Positions 8,850 to 18,913 of a stretch of 64,000 nt of DNA are shown piece by piece. Below the pieces are notes generated by a model. The model had not been told where the DNA came from. It ran no database searches and was given only the letters and a program-made list of their open reading frames with translations. Within the stretch, counting starts at the first letter, position 1, and every line of letters begins with the position of its first letter. This DNA is from an uncultured Bacteroidales bacterium (GTDB taxonomy: Bacteria > Bacteroidota > Bacteroidia > Bacteroidales > UBA932). The DNA is taken from contig CALUPB010000002.1 in assembly GCA_944322585.1 (NCBI GenBank), positions 192,729 through 256,728 on the forward strand, read 5' to 3'. Both the position numbers and the translations under genes were made by a program.

Positions 8850-11615
8850 TTAAAAGTTGAACTTCAGCCCGACCCAATATGACCTCAATGCCGGATAGGT
8901 CGCCCAGAGCTGCTCCGGGTCCATTATCTTCAGACCGTCGATACAGAACAGGTTGGTTCCCGTGACATATACTTTCATATCGGCAAACTTCAGAAGTCTC
9001 TTTGGGAAAGTATAGGAGAGCGTCAGGTTGCGGAGCTTAAGGAAAGAGCCGTCCCTGTACCAGAAAGAATTGTTCCGGTAGTTGTTCTCGTTGTCAAGAG
9101 TCGTCAGCCGCGGCATGGTGGCGCTCCCGGCCGTTTCCGGAGTCCAGGGCACCTCATGGTCGAGCAGTGTCTGCGACACGGTGCCGTTGTCAAGAAGAGG
9201 AGTGTAGAGAGGAGAGTTCAGGAGATTGACTGTCACACCGGTCATACCCTGGAAATCAGCAGAGACTTCAAACCCTCTGTAACCGAAATCCAGTCCGAAC
9301 CCGAAATAGAATTCAGGCACAGTGGATGTGTACATTCTTACCACATCCTGGCTGTCGATGATATTGTCGCCGTTCTGGTCCTTGTACTTCAGGTCACCCG
9401 GCCTTACCGTCGAGAAGGACTGGACAGGGCTGTTGTTGATTTCCATCTGATTACGGAAAATGCCGATAACTTCCAGTCCGTAACACTGCCCCACCGGATT
9501 ACCCTTGTGATACAGATAATCGTATGCCTGGAATTCCTGATTTTCATTCACGACTTCAGAAGCAAGGAAAGAGCCGTTGGCATAAAGGCCGTAAGAAAAG
9601 TCCCCTACCTTGTCATTCCAGGACACTGACGCATCCACACCGCGGTATTTCTGTATCCCGGCACACTGCTGACCTACACCTATTCCGATAATGCCCGATA
9701 CGGTGGAAGACGAGACAAGAATATTGCTTCTCTCTTCCATGAAACCTTCCGCATAGATATCCAACCTGTTGCCGAAAGCCTTGAACTCCGTCCCGAACGT
9801 GACCTTGCGGGATTTCTCGGGCTGTAGATTTTCGACCGGCAGGGTTCCTTCCGCTATACCGTAAAAGTAGCTTGTGTTGTCGGTGAAATAATAGGAATTG
9901 CCGCCCACATAGGACTGTCTGTAAAGGTCATGGGAAAGGTTCCCGTCCCAGCCGGAAATTCCGCATGATGCGAATATCTTGAAGAGGTCTATCCACCTGG
10001 CATCAGCCATGAATTCCTCTCCTGAGATTATCCAGGCTGCATTGGCGGCAGGATAGAACCGGAAAGTGTCGCCTTTAGGAAGATATGCGGTTCCGGACCA
10101 GTTTGCGACCAGGCTTGCCGCATACCTTCCGCCGTATGTATAGGACGCCGTCACAATGGCGGACTGTCTCTTGCTGGAGATATTCTGCCGGTTGCCTATA
10201 TAGGACTGCTGGTCATAGATGGCCGCTGCCGAGACATAATGCTTCCCGAATGTCCTGGTCCAGTCTATCTTTCCCTGGAAATCCGCTGTCATTTCAAGGG
10301 AATAGAACCCGTTGCCGTGTCCGAGCACCCGGGAATCGAGCCCGTATATTACAGGCGAGGTAACCAGGGTACCGTCCTCCGCGATTGAAGGCCGTACATC
10401 TTCATAACGGTATTCCTTGGATGTCCGGTCATACATCCTGCCGAGGTTGTCGAAGGAAATCCTTATCTCTGCTCCGAGCCCTTCGGTAAGTACATCCAGA
10501 TTCTGTCTGAGAGACATGTCGGCCATCAGCAGCCCCGCCGTCTGGCGATAGTTCCCTGTATCGGAAAGAAGTGCTACCGGATTGTTCGCTCCGTACACAT
10601 CCGTGCCGCCATATATGCCGTTCTCGGTCCTGATCGGGAAAGCCGCTGACGGTGTCGTGTACAGCACATCATAGATGCTGCCGTAATTCGCCCGGTTTAT
10701 CTCTCCTATCTTACCCATTATATTGAGTTTCAACTGTGTGGTCTTAGTCACCGCAACATCGAAGTTGGCCCTGACATTGAGTCTGACATCCGACGGGACC
10801 GTAGAGTATCTGGAATCCGTATTCAGGTTGCGGAACAGCCCGATATCATACATGTAGTCGATTACGGAATAATATCTGAACTTTTCCGAGCCGCCTTCGA
10901 AAGTCAGCCCGAGCCTGTAGTTGGACGTATGTTCCTTATATACTTCGTTCCACCAGTCCACATCAGGATACTGCGAAGGATATGCTCCCGTACGGAAGGC
11001 ATCGAGTTCCCTGCTGTCGTACCTTGGAGCCAACCCGTCGAGCGCAAGGGCCGTATTCAGGGTATTCGCATAAGTATAGGCATCGGCGAATTCCGGAGAA
11101 CGGAACTGGGAATTGATGCCGTACTGGAAATCGGCCCCGACCTTCAGCTTCCCCGCAGCGCCCCTCCGTGTCGTGACAAGGACTACTCCGTTGGCTCCCC
11201 GCACTCCGTACAGTGCAGCGGATGCCGCATCCTTGAGGACTGTCACGGATTCTATCTCTGTCGTAGTCAGATCCCTGAGATTACGGGGAAATCCGTCCAC
11301 CAGTACAAGCGGATTTTTCCCGTGTACGGACAAAGAGACTATGTTGTCATACGTTGTACCCGCACCCTGGTAGACATTCAGCCCGGCAATCTGTCCGTAC
11401 AGGGCTTTGCCGGCATCTATGTTCGGGGATCTGTCGAAGGTGCTTCTCCCCGTCCCTCTGTGGACATATGCGCTTGACCCGGATTCCACGGTCATCCCGT
11501 AGCCGAGGCTTATCCTGTCAAGCCCGCTCTCGACGGCCATAGTATCTCTCTGGACTGCAACGGCAGGCAAGGATACCAAGGCGGATAAAACTATTGTGGT
11601 ATATAATCTTTTCAT
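8850..11615 (-). CDS. SusC/RagA family TonB-dependent receptor, short form lacking N-terminal extension
   Basis: 921 residues. After the signal peptide (MKRLYTTIVLSALVSLPAVA) the protein goes almost directly to the plug (GKALYGQIAGLNVYQG, SVHGKNPLVLVDGF, IESVTVLKDAASAALYGVRGANGVVLVTTRRG), and then to a 22-strand-type barrel ending in an aromatic residue (WVGLKFNF). The carboxypeptidase-regulatory-like domain found near the N-terminus of most SusC proteins is missing, and so is STN. It should import oligosaccharide with its SusD partner downstream. The absence of STN fits a dependence on the first SusC for signalling to FecR. It lies 21 bases downstream of the other SusD gene. Confidence 0.93.
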   Translation of the reverse strand: MKRLYTTIVLSALVSLPAVAVQRDTMAVESGLDRISLGYGMTVESGSSAYVHRGTGRSTFDRSPNIDAGKALYGQIAGLNVYQGAGTTYDNIVSLSVHGKNPLVLVDGFPRNLRDLTTTEIESVTVLKDAASAALYGVRGANGVVLVTTRRGAAGKLKVGADFQYGINSQFRSPEFADAYTYANTLNTALALDGLAPRYDSRELDAFRTGAYPSQYPDVDWWNEVYKEHTSNYRLGLTFEGGSEKFRYYSVIDYMYDIGLFRNLNTDSRYSTVPSDVRLNVRANFDVAVTKTTQLKLNIMGKIGEINRANYGSIYDVLYTTPSAAFPIRTENGIYGGTDVYGANNPVALLSDTGNYRQTAGLLMADMSLRQNLDVLTEGLGAEIRISFDNLGRMYDRTSKEYRYEDVRPSIAEDGTLVTSPVIYGLDSRVLGHGNGFYSLEMTADFQGKIDWTRTFGKHYVSAAAIYDQQSYIGNRQNISSKRQSAIVTASYTYGGRYAASLVANWSGTAYLPKGDTFRFYPAANAAWIISGEEFMADARWIDLFKIFASCGISGWDGNLSHDLYRQSYVGGNSYYFTDNTSYFYGIAEGTLPVENLQPEKSRKVTFGTEFKAFGNRLDIYAEGFMEERSNILVSSSTVSGIIGIGVGQQCAGIQKYRGVDASVSWNDKVGDFSYGLYANGSFLASEVVNENQEFQAYDYLYHKGNPVGQCYGLEVIGIFRNQMEINNSPVQSFSTVRPGDLKYKDQNGDNIIDSQDVVRMYTSTVPEFYFGFGLDFGYRGFEVSADFQGMTGVTVNLLNSPLYTPLLDNGTVSQTLLDHEVPWTPETAGSATMPRLTTLDNENNYRNNSFWYRDGSFLKLRNLTLSYTFPKRLLKFADMKVYVTGTNLFCIDGLKIMDPEQLWATYPALRSYWVGLKFNF

Positions 11616-11636
11616 TTTCCTGTATTTGTAATCTTG

Positions 11637-13409
11637 CTACCATCCTGGATTCTGCACCAGGCCGTATTCCTTGTTGATTTCCGTCTGAGGGAACGGAGCC
11701 AGATACCATTTCGTGTCCCAGGAATAGGACCACTGGCGCTGCTGGAGCTCTATTACCCCGAAAGTGAATGAAGTAGGATTGTTCTGGTCGTTGCCCACGG
11801 AAGAAAGTCCGTAGAGTTTTTTCCTGAAATCATCCTCCCTGCCCCATCTCACAAGGTCGAACCATCTGACCTCCTCGTATCCGAACTCCAGGGCACGCTC
11901 CCTCAACAGGGCTTCGCGGAATTCTTCCGTCGAAAGACCTTCCTGCAAAGGAGGCAGCCCAACCCTGTTCCTGATGTCATTGACCATTCCATATGCCGTA
12001 TCGTCCGGACCGTCATTGTATTCGTTTATCGCTTCGGCATAGCTCAACATGACTTCAGGAAGCCTGAGATAAGGCCATTGTACCGGCCTTCCGTCACGGT
12101 CGCTTGTGTACTGCAGTATGAATTTCATCTGGAAAAATCCCGTGTTCAATGAATACAGCGGTGAATTGACGTGCAGAGGCGCTACAGTACCGTCATAATA
12201 CCTCTCTCCCGGCACCGTACAGTTTTCATAAAGCCTCGGATCCCTTGTCGGCGTTCCGTCAGCATCGAAGAACGGCTGCCGTGACGGATTCTCCCAGTCG
12301 AAATCTTCCGGAAATTCCGAACCGTCATCCCAGGAGAACATGTTGACATAGTTCAGAGTCGGCCCGGAGTACCGTCTCTCACGGAAAAAGGCATCCGTAA
12401 TCGAACTGCTGTATCCTCTCCGGGTGGAAATCAATACCTCTGTACCTCCCCTGTCGTAATATCCGGAACGGTAAGCCTGTCTCCTGGCTTCAGGGGTGTC
12501 CGAAGAAGGCATTGTCAATGCATACTGCCCCTCTGCTGCCAGTTCGTCGAAGAATTCCCTGCCTGCATCCAGAGCCCTTTTCCATCTTTCCCTGTCATAA
12601 TTGCCATAGCAGGTGTACTCGTCGGCATCAGGATGCCACGGAGTGTCCGAGTTGAAAGTGGGACTTGCCGCCCAGAGCAGGATGCGGAGTTTCAGTCCCA
12701 TGGCTCCGGCCCTGCCCATCCTGCCGTCCTCCGTACCGGAATTCTTCCAGTTAAGATACGGGATGGCCTCATCGAGAAGCTGCACGATGTAGTCCACCGT
12801 CTCCGCAAACGTGTTTCTCGGGAAATACATCTCCTCGTTGACATCCACGGAATGCTTTATCAGAGGAACACCTCCCATATAGCGCAGAAGCTCTGAATAT
12901 GCTATGGCTATTATCATCTTGGCCTCGGCTATCTTTCTGTTCCTGTCAGTAGAGGATATGTCCGGTATCCGGTCTGCGTTCTCTATGAATATCCAGGCAT
13001 AGCGGACAGCATTGTATTCCAGCTCCGAGCCGAACCTGTATGCTTCCGATCCGACAAGTGTGGAACTTATGTTGCTGCCGAGAGCACCGTTATAGTAAAG
13101 GTTCATCGGCCCGTCGCTGATATTGTTCCTCGTACTCTGATGAAGGTCTGACAGGGCTTCGAGAATATTCACTCCGAGCTTGTCATATGCATCGCCCCCA
13201 TTGGTCGGCAGCCCGTACGGGAGATACGTATAGGCCTTTGTAAGCACCCTGTCCGCATTGGTTGCCGAGTTGAACATGGTATCTATAGTCGCGCCCGAAC
13301 TTTCCGGATGCTCCCCGAGGAACGCATCACCGAATTTCAGGTCATAGCAGGAAAATGTCAGCAGACATCCTGCTGCAAGAGCTGTGACAATTGATATATA
13401 ATGTTTCAT
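11637..13409 (-). CDS. SusD/RagB family outer membrane lipoprotein
   Basis: 590 residues with lipobox Cys21 (CLLTFSC). SusD family features: DRVLTKAYTYLP near residue 54, helical repeats (AKMIIAIAYSELLRYMGGVPLI), WPYLRLPEVMLSYAEAINEYNDGP, RERALEFGYEEVRWFDLVRWGR and the C-terminal YLAPFPQTEINKEYGLVQNPGW. It is encoded 12 bases after the STN-containing SusC and forms the first of two SusC/SusD pairs in this locus. Two pairs in tandem suggest either two sizes of oligosaccharide or two related substrates. Confidence 0.94.
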   Translation of the reverse strand: MKHYISIVTALAAGCLLTFSCYDLKFGDAFLGEHPESSGATIDTMFNSATNADRVLTKAYTYLPYGLPTNGGDAYDKLGVNILEALSDLHQSTRNNISDGPMNLYYNGALGSNISSTLVGSEAYRFGSELEYNAVRYAWIFIENADRIPDISSTDRNRKIAEAKMIIAIAYSELLRYMGGVPLIKHSVDVNEEMYFPRNTFAETVDYIVQLLDEAIPYLNWKNSGTEDGRMGRAGAMGLKLRILLWAASPTFNSDTPWHPDADEYTCYGNYDRERWKRALDAGREFFDELAAEGQYALTMPSSDTPEARRQAYRSGYYDRGGTEVLISTRRGYSSSITDAFFRERRYSGPTLNYVNMFSWDDGSEFPEDFDWENPSRQPFFDADGTPTRDPRLYENCTVPGERYYDGTVAPLHVNSPLYSLNTGFFQMKFILQYTSDRDGRPVQWPYLRLPEVMLSYAEAINEYNDGPDDTAYGMVNDIRNRVGLPPLQEGLSTEEFREALLRERALEFGYEEVRWFDLVRWGREDDFRKKLYGLSSVGNDQNNPTSFTFGVIELQQRQWSYSWDTKWYLAPFPQTEINKEYGLVQNPGW

Positions 13410-13421
13410 GACCGTGCTGTA

Positions 13422-16400
13422 TTAGAACGTTATATTCAGCCCGAGACTGTAGACCTTGACGAGAGGATATGCTCCGTTGTTGTTCGTAAGGGATTCCGGA
13501 TCAATAAAGTCCAGACCGGTAAATGTAAGAAGATTGTACCCGGACAGGGACAGGTTAAGAGACTTGACCCCCACCTTTTTGAGCCATCCTTTACCGGAAA
13601 AGGTATATCCGAGAGTCAGCGTCTTGAGACGCAGATAAGACGCATCCCTGAGCCACAGGGTGGACGGCTCGGAATTCCATGGCTCGGAGGTTTCTGCCGC
13701 CCTCGGCAATGTCCCGGACTGGTTCTCCGTGGTCCAGCAGTCTTCATAGAAATATTTCAGAAGGCCGCGACCTCCGGCATTCGTGAAAGGGATACGGTAC
13801 TCTATATCCATCATCTTGTTCACATTCGTCGCTCCTGTCCACTGCATGGAGAAATTGAAGCCCCTGTAATTGAAACCTGCATTCAGTCCGAATACATATT
13901 CAGGCACTGTAGAGAATCCCGTTACCATCCTGTCATCTCCGTCCACTACACCGTCGCCGCTTATGTCCGCATACATGGCATCCCCTGGATATACGTTAGA
14001 TGTCGGCTGCGGCAGATCCGGATTGAGCACAAGCTCCCCGTCCCGCTCTATGAAGTCGCTGTACTGGTAAAGTCTCTCGAACTTGTACAGCCCGGTATAC
14101 CTCCCCACGGAGCCTCCTGTCTGATTCTGCCACGGAAACTCGCTCTTCACCTCGTCCATGTATATGATTTTGTTCCGGGCGAATGAAACGTTGGCCGTGG
14201 CGAAATACTCGAAACCTCCCTTTGTCCTGTCATTCCACCCGAGAGACAGTTCATATCCATGGTTGTTCACTTCTCCTATGTTAAGCGAAGGGAGAGTCAT
14301 GGCCACTATCGAAGGTGTGTTGTTAGGTGTCAGGAGAATACCGGTCCTGTGCTCGAAGAACAGGTCGAAATTCAGCGAAAGCCTGCTGTGGAGGAACTCG
14401 GCATCAATACCGTAGTTCTGCTTGACAGCTGTCTCCCACGTAACCTCGTCATTGCCGAGAGTCCCTTCTCCGTAGGCTTCGGAAGCATTCGGATTGTTCT
14501 CACCGAAACTGTAGGATCCGTTCGAAGACCATATGCCCGGCATGTACATGAACCTGCTGTTGCTTATGTCGTTTCCGACCTTACCCAATGAAGCCCTCAA
14601 CTTGAAATAGCTTATGAAATCCTGACGTTTCATGAAGTTCTCCTCGCTCATCACCCATCCCAAGGATACCGAAGGGAATGTTCCGTATCTGGTCTTGCCC
14701 GGAGCGAAATTCTCCGAGCCGTTATATCCCATGTTCACGTCCACGAGATATTTGTTACGGTAATTGTATGTAGCCCTCCAGACAAACCCTACATAGCTGT
14801 GGGGAATGTACTGGTAGGCCAGGGCCTCGCCGTTCTTGTTGGTCGGATAATAGTCCCTTGACTGGTTATACAGGAACATCGCGGACACCTTATGCTCTCC
14901 GGACGGGCCGAAAGACCTGTCCCAGTTAAGTTTGCCTTCAAGATACCAGTTCCTGTCCCGTCCGTTGGTCTCATTGTATGTCAACGCATAATCCTTTCCT
15001 TCCGGGACATAGATGATTGTCTTGTCATAGTCCGGATCGGTAGGGAGCTTGGTCACGTCTTCATAGAATGACCTGTAATAGGCTCTCTGATACTCGTCTC
15101 CCCAGGATTCCCGTTTCTTGTATATCTTGAAATTGTTGTCGTAGGCCCCTTTAAGAGTCAGGCACAATCCGTCGGTGATAAAGTCGAGCCTCTGGCTTAT
15201 CTCCACGTCTATGTTCAGAGTGGTATTGTATTCCTGTTCATATCCTCTTTTATAGAAAGTGCTGTAACCGTCCCTGAGCTCGATGTCGGACGGTATCAGG
15301 CCCTGGGGGATGATGGTCCTTTTCCCGTTTATGAAACCGGGACCGGACATCGGCACGGCCCAGATTGTGGCATATACCCATTCGTTTTCGTCAGCCACGG
15401 TCAGCGGGGACTGTGCCTTGCCGACATATCCTCCTATATTCAGTTTCATGGTTGTAAGAGGAGAAAGTTCGAAATCGAGGTTCGCCCTGTAATTGTATCT
15501 GTTATAGCTGTAATTGTTATTATAGGACAGCGTCTCGAGCTGTTTCACCACTCCGTTCTGATACAGATAGCCCAAAGACACGAAATATCTTACCTTGTCC
15601 CCTCCTCCTGAGATGTTTACATTGTTCTTGGACTGGAGAAACACATCGTTGAACATGAGTTTCTTCCAGTTCATGTTCGGATACATTATCGGATCGGAAC
15701 CGGTCCTGTATGCCTCGATCGCCTCACGGGTAAAATATTCGGACCGGTCGGTGACACCGTCATTCTGCATCTTCATGTTCCAGAAACTGGCATATTCGTA
15801 GCTGCCGACCTGCTCGACCATGGAGCAGGGCTGCTGGAGTCCGGTATTGGTGCTGACCGATATCTGCGGCTTCCCTTCCTCGCCGCGCCGGGTAGTTATA
15901 AGGATCACACCGTTGGCTCCCCTGACACCGAACACAGCCGTCGAGGCAGCATCCTTCAGAATGGAAAAGTTCTCTATCTCATTAGGATCGATCTGCGAAA
16001 AGTCCCTTTCGACACCGTCCACCAGCACAAGAGGCCGTGAAGAAGCACTTGAAAGGGATCCTATTCCACGGATATATATCTGTGCCGCATCCGCTCCGGG
16101 CTGACCTGTAGTCTGGACAGATGCGACACCGGGGACAGCTCCGGCAAGAACATTTGTGATACTGGCCACCGGTGCTGCCTTGAGTTCTTCGGTATCGACA
16201 ATCGAAAGGGCCCCTGTCACAGTTGCCCTTGTCTGTGTACCGTAGCCGATGATTACGACATCATCCAGCTTCTGCATATCCTCCACCATGGTGACAGTCA
16301 GGTTCCGGGCGGAACCGGGCCGGATCTCCTGATCCCTGAAGCCGAGACAGGAAAAGAAAAGAACGGCATCCGGATTGCTCACCTTGATGGACCATCTGCC

Positions 16401-16871
16401 GTCAAAATCAGTGGAAACCCCGTTGCTTGTCCCTTTTTCCATTACAAAGGCCCCTACAACGGGCTGCCCCTGACTGTCCTTTACAATGCCACTGACAGTG
16501 GACGATTCCGGCTCCGATGCCTGCTGCGCAGTACCGTCATCCCTGTTGTCCTTAAGGAAAATGGTGACCTGCCTGCCGTTTACCTCGAATCCCGTCTTGT
16601 CATCCAGAATCCGGTCAAGCACCTGTCCGATAGTGGCATCCGTTACAGAAATGCTCACTTTCCTGGCAAGATCTATGGCACCGTCCCTGTAGAGGAACAT
16701 ATAGCCATAGTCATCTTCGATCTGCTGAAAGACATCGCCAAGAGGAGCTTCTTCGACATGCAGTGTGATGTCACCGGTCTGTCCGTACATATCGTTCGGC
16801 ATCCACAACATCACCACTGCAAACAATATTGCAAACAACATATGTCTGCAATACAATTTTTCCGTTTGCAT
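13422..16871 (-). CDS. SusC/RagA TonB-dependent receptor with STN signalling domain
   Basis: From ATG 16871 the product is 1149 residues. I chose this start because it places a signal peptide (MQTEKLYCRHMLFAILFAVVML) at the N-terminus; the frame is open further, to 16988. Order: STN domain (HVEEAPLGDVFQQIEDDYGYMF... to QVTIFLK, about 30-100), carboxypeptidase-regulatory-like domain (VSGIVKDSQGQPVVGA), TonB-box region (DDVVIIGYGTQT), plug (GAVPGVASV, RPLVLVDGVERDF, SILKDAASTAVFGVRGANGVILITT), then barrel ending ...SLGLNITF. The STN domain contacts FecR, so this receptor both imports glycan and reports it to the sigma/anti-sigma pair encoded upstream. Confidence 0.94.
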   Translation of the reverse strand: MQTEKLYCRHMLFAILFAVVMLWMPNDMYGQTGDITLHVEEAPLGDVFQQIEDDYGYMFLYRDGAIDLARKVSISVTDATIGQVLDRILDDKTGFEVNGRQVTIFLKDNRDDGTAQQASEPESSTVSGIVKDSQGQPVVGAFVMEKGTSNGVSTDFDGRWSIKVSNPDAVLFFSCLGFRDQEIRPGSARNLTVTMVEDMQKLDDVVIIGYGTQTRATVTGALSIVDTEELKAAPVASITNVLAGAVPGVASVQTTGQPGADAAQIYIRGIGSLSSASSRPLVLVDGVERDFSQIDPNEIENFSILKDAASTAVFGVRGANGVILITTRRGEEGKPQISVSTNTGLQQPCSMVEQVGSYEYASFWNMKMQNDGVTDRSEYFTREAIEAYRTGSDPIMYPNMNWKKLMFNDVFLQSKNNVNISGGGDKVRYFVSLGYLYQNGVVKQLETLSYNNNYSYNRYNYRANLDFELSPLTTMKLNIGGYVGKAQSPLTVADENEWVYATIWAVPMSGPGFINGKRTIIPQGLIPSDIELRDGYSTFYKRGYEQEYNTTLNIDVEISQRLDFITDGLCLTLKGAYDNNFKIYKKRESWGDEYQRAYYRSFYEDVTKLPTDPDYDKTIIYVPEGKDYALTYNETNGRDRNWYLEGKLNWDRSFGPSGEHKVSAMFLYNQSRDYYPTNKNGEALAYQYIPHSYVGFVWRATYNYRNKYLVDVNMGYNGSENFAPGKTRYGTFPSVSLGWVMSEENFMKRQDFISYFKLRASLGKVGNDISNSRFMYMPGIWSSNGSYSFGENNPNASEAYGEGTLGNDEVTWETAVKQNYGIDAEFLHSRLSLNFDLFFEHRTGILLTPNNTPSIVAMTLPSLNIGEVNNHGYELSLGWNDRTKGGFEYFATANVSFARNKIIYMDEVKSEFPWQNQTGGSVGRYTGLYKFERLYQYSDFIERDGELVLNPDLPQPTSNVYPGDAMYADISGDGVVDGDDRMVTGFSTVPEYVFGLNAGFNYRGFNFSMQWTGATNVNKMMDIEYRIPFTNAGGRGLLKYFYEDCWTTENQSGTLPRAAETSEPWNSEPSTLWLRDASYLRLKTLTLGYTFSGKGWLKKVGVKSLNLSLSGYNLLTFTGLDFIDPESLTNNNGAYPLVKVYSLGLNITF

Positions 16872-17204
16872 ACTATTGGTTATTAATGTAGATATGGTCA
16901 TGGCAAAATCCCGCCCCGGTTCCGCGGAACATTGTTGTCGGACAGTCCGCAGACCGGGCGCGATAAGGTTAAGTTCCCCCCCCAGCACAAAACCCTAAAT
17001 AACCGGATAAAAAATTCAGAATGCCTGTCACAATTGTGCCCTGATCACGTCAGGGCAGAATGGTACATACGGCTACAACGTCCGCGGCCCCGTGAACTGG
17101 AGGTTGCGGACGGTTCATGAAAATGTCTTTCGGACATTGGAATCAGAAAGCGGACAGACTGCCTGTGTGGACTTGCATGAAATTATAAAACGGTGTGGTC
17201 CAGC
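16872..17204 (-). promoter_or_regulatory. Leader between fecR and susC with hairpins and palindromes
   Basis: This 333-base gap carries no gene that I can support. It holds a perfect 12-bp palindrome GTTCCGCGGAAC (16919-16930), a 10-bp palindrome CACAATTGTG (17029-17038) and, directly adjoining, a 7-bp stem GCCCTGA/TCAGGGC with a 5-base loop (17038-17056). I found no TAnnTTTG box on the minus strand. An ECF-type promoter, operator or attenuator for the first SusC is plausible, but no consensus could be assigned. Confidence 0.4.
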
Positions 17205-18155
17205 TTAATGTATTCCGACTGTTATAACTCCGTCAGATGCTATAGTATAGGTCATGTGGAGCAGATTGGTGAGGTTGTCAAGGACGGAATCGATACGTGA
17301 TTCGAGAATGAGTTTGCCGCTCATTGTCAGCTGGGTTTCCGGAATGTCATTGCATACGATACTGACCCCGTAATAACGTTCGAGCTGTATGAAAAGTTCC
17401 TGCACTGTCATGTTCCTGATATCAAGATAGCCGTCCTTCCAGGTAGTCATGCTTGCAGCATCCACCTGCTCCACTCGCGACAGGCCGGTATTCCCGTCAT
17501 AAGTATACATCTGGTCCGGCTCGATTATGTTCCGCTCCTGACTTTCAAGACTTCCTACTTCTACGGATCCTTCGACAAGGACTACAGAATGGACATCCCC
17601 GTATGTGCTGACATCGAATGAAGTTCCCAGCACCCTGACCTCCATCCTGGATGTCTCCACTACAAACGGTCTGGCATCGTCATGGGCAACATCCAGATAT
17701 GCCTCTCCGGCAAGCCGTACACGCCTTTCACCGTCTCCTGAAGACAATATGTCGAGTCTCGAACCGGAATTGAGACAGATTTCGGTACCGTCGGTCAGTA
17801 CCGCTTCCGTCCTGTGACCCTCGGGAGCTATAAAACTTTGGACTGCAAGATTTTCTTCATCAGCGCCGTCAACAGCAAGGAAATATGTCACGCCCGCTGC
17901 CAATGAAGCGGCCGCAGCCATGGAGGCAACAGTCTTCAGTATCCGGACCGCCCTTTGTCCATGACTGTCCGCATGTTTCCCTGCCGCCACTGCGTCTTCA
18001 TCCATCAACGATGCATCGTAAATCTTCCTCATCGCCATGAATTCCTCTCTGTTGGACTCGCTTTCCTCCACCCATTTCATCACCTGTATCCTCTCCTCGC
18101 CGGAAGCTTCACCGCGAAGATATCTGTTTACAAGTTCAAAGTCAACCATCTTCAT
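17205..18155 (-). CDS. FecR family anti-sigma factor
   Basis: 316 residues. The cytoplasmic anti-sigma part (VNRYLRGEASGEERIQVMKWVEES) is followed by one membrane segment at about 70-95 (RILKTVASMAAAASLAAGVTYFLAV), then the periplasmic FecR domain (EGHRTEAVLTDGTEICLNSGSRLDI, VRLAGEAYLDVAHD, VLGTSFDVSTYGD). The C-terminus is an STN-like module (LDIRNMTVQELFIQLERYYGVSI). The protein holds the ECF sigma factor at the membrane and releases it when the SusC STN domain signals ligand uptake. Its gene lies 72 bases after the sigma gene. A second in-frame ATG two codons in (18149) is possible. Confidence 0.93.
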   Translation of the reverse strand: MKMVDFELVNRYLRGEASGEERIQVMKWVEESESNREEFMAMRKIYDASLMDEDAVAAGKHADSHGQRAVRILKTVASMAAAASLAAGVTYFLAVDGADEENLAVQSFIAPEGHRTEAVLTDGTEICLNSGSRLDILSSGDGERRVRLAGEAYLDVAHDDARPFVVETSRMEVRVLGTSFDVSTYGDVHSVVLVEGSVEVGSLESQERNIIEPDQMYTYDGNTGLSRVEQVDAASMTTWKDGYLDIRNMTVQELFIQLERYYGVSIVCNDIPETQLTMSGKLILESRIDSVLDNLTNLLHMTYTIASDGVITVGIH

Positions 18156-18227
18156 ATATGACTCACATTACCATTATAACAGTCAGTTCCTTCAGAGAAA
18201 GAAAACCCTAAAAAAACGGAATCCATT

Positions 18228-18797
18228 TCACAGGCCGGCAAATATTGCAATGACGGGCAGATAATCCTTCAATGCCGCACGAAGTGCTTTAAGGGCCTTG
18301 GTCATATGGTATTCCACAGCCTTTTCCGTTATTCCGAGCATTTCCGATATCTCCCTGTTGGTCTTTCCTTCGAAACGGCTCATCACGAATACCCTGTCCG
18401 TCTTTTTGCCAAGAGAATCAAGAGTCTCATGCAGGATTTTCCTGACATCATCGGCATACAGGGAATGGGGGTCACAGGCTTCGAGAGTATCTATCCTGAA
18501 CTGGAGTTCCCTCACTGCATTTTCGCTCATTTCTCCGTGTGCCCTGATACGGACACTCTCGTGCCTAAGGAAATGAAGGGCCTTGTTACGGATTACCGAG
18601 AAAAGAAAAGGAAGCGGCATTTCTATCACTTCACCCGCTGCCATGCGCTGCCACATTATGGACATGGACTCGGCAGCCATTGATTCTGCCTGCGACTGGT
18701 CACAGGTGTAGGACTTGGCAAAAAGGACACACCTCCACCAGTATCTGTCATAAACGTCATCCGATATGCTTCTGTCCTTCCGTCTGTCCTGTGCCAT
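18228..18797 (-). CDS. ECF-type RNA polymerase sigma factor
   Basis: 189 residues with sigma region 2 (RYWWRCVLFAKSYTCDQSQAESMAAESM, about 20-47) and a region 4 helix-turn-helix (MSRFEGKTNREISEMLGITEKAVEYHMTKAL, about 140-170). The family recruits RNA polymerase to PUL promoters and is held by FecR. It is the first gene of the minus-strand PUL and probably controls the SusC/SusD genes downstream. A TAnnTTTG box lies 25 bases upstream. Confidence 0.93.
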   Translation of the reverse strand: MAQDRRKDRSISDDVYDRYWWRCVLFAKSYTCDQSQAESMAAESMSIMWQRMAAGEVIEMPLPFLFSVIRNKALHFLRHESVRIRAHGEMSENAVRELQFRIDTLEACDPHSLYADDVRKILHETLDSLGKKTDRVFVMSRFEGKTNREISEMLGITEKAVEYHMTKALKALRAALKDYLPVIAIFAGL

Positions 18798-18821
18798 GTG
18801 TTCCTACATCATTGCATATGA

Positions 18822-18829
18822 CAAAAATA
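18822..18829 (-). promoter_or_regulatory. Candidate -7 box for the ECF sigma gene
   Basis: The minus strand reads TATTTTTG, matching the Bacteroidota TAnnTTTG box, 25 bases before the sigma-factor ATG. No clear TTTG is seen 19-21 bases upstream, so the call rests on one element. Confidence 0.45.
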
Positions 18830-18913
18830 GATTATTCATGTCACTTTTCCAATATTGGAGCATTGACAGCCCTGAAAAGTTGCAAAAACGCAGTACGGCT
18901 GCAACATAAAACA

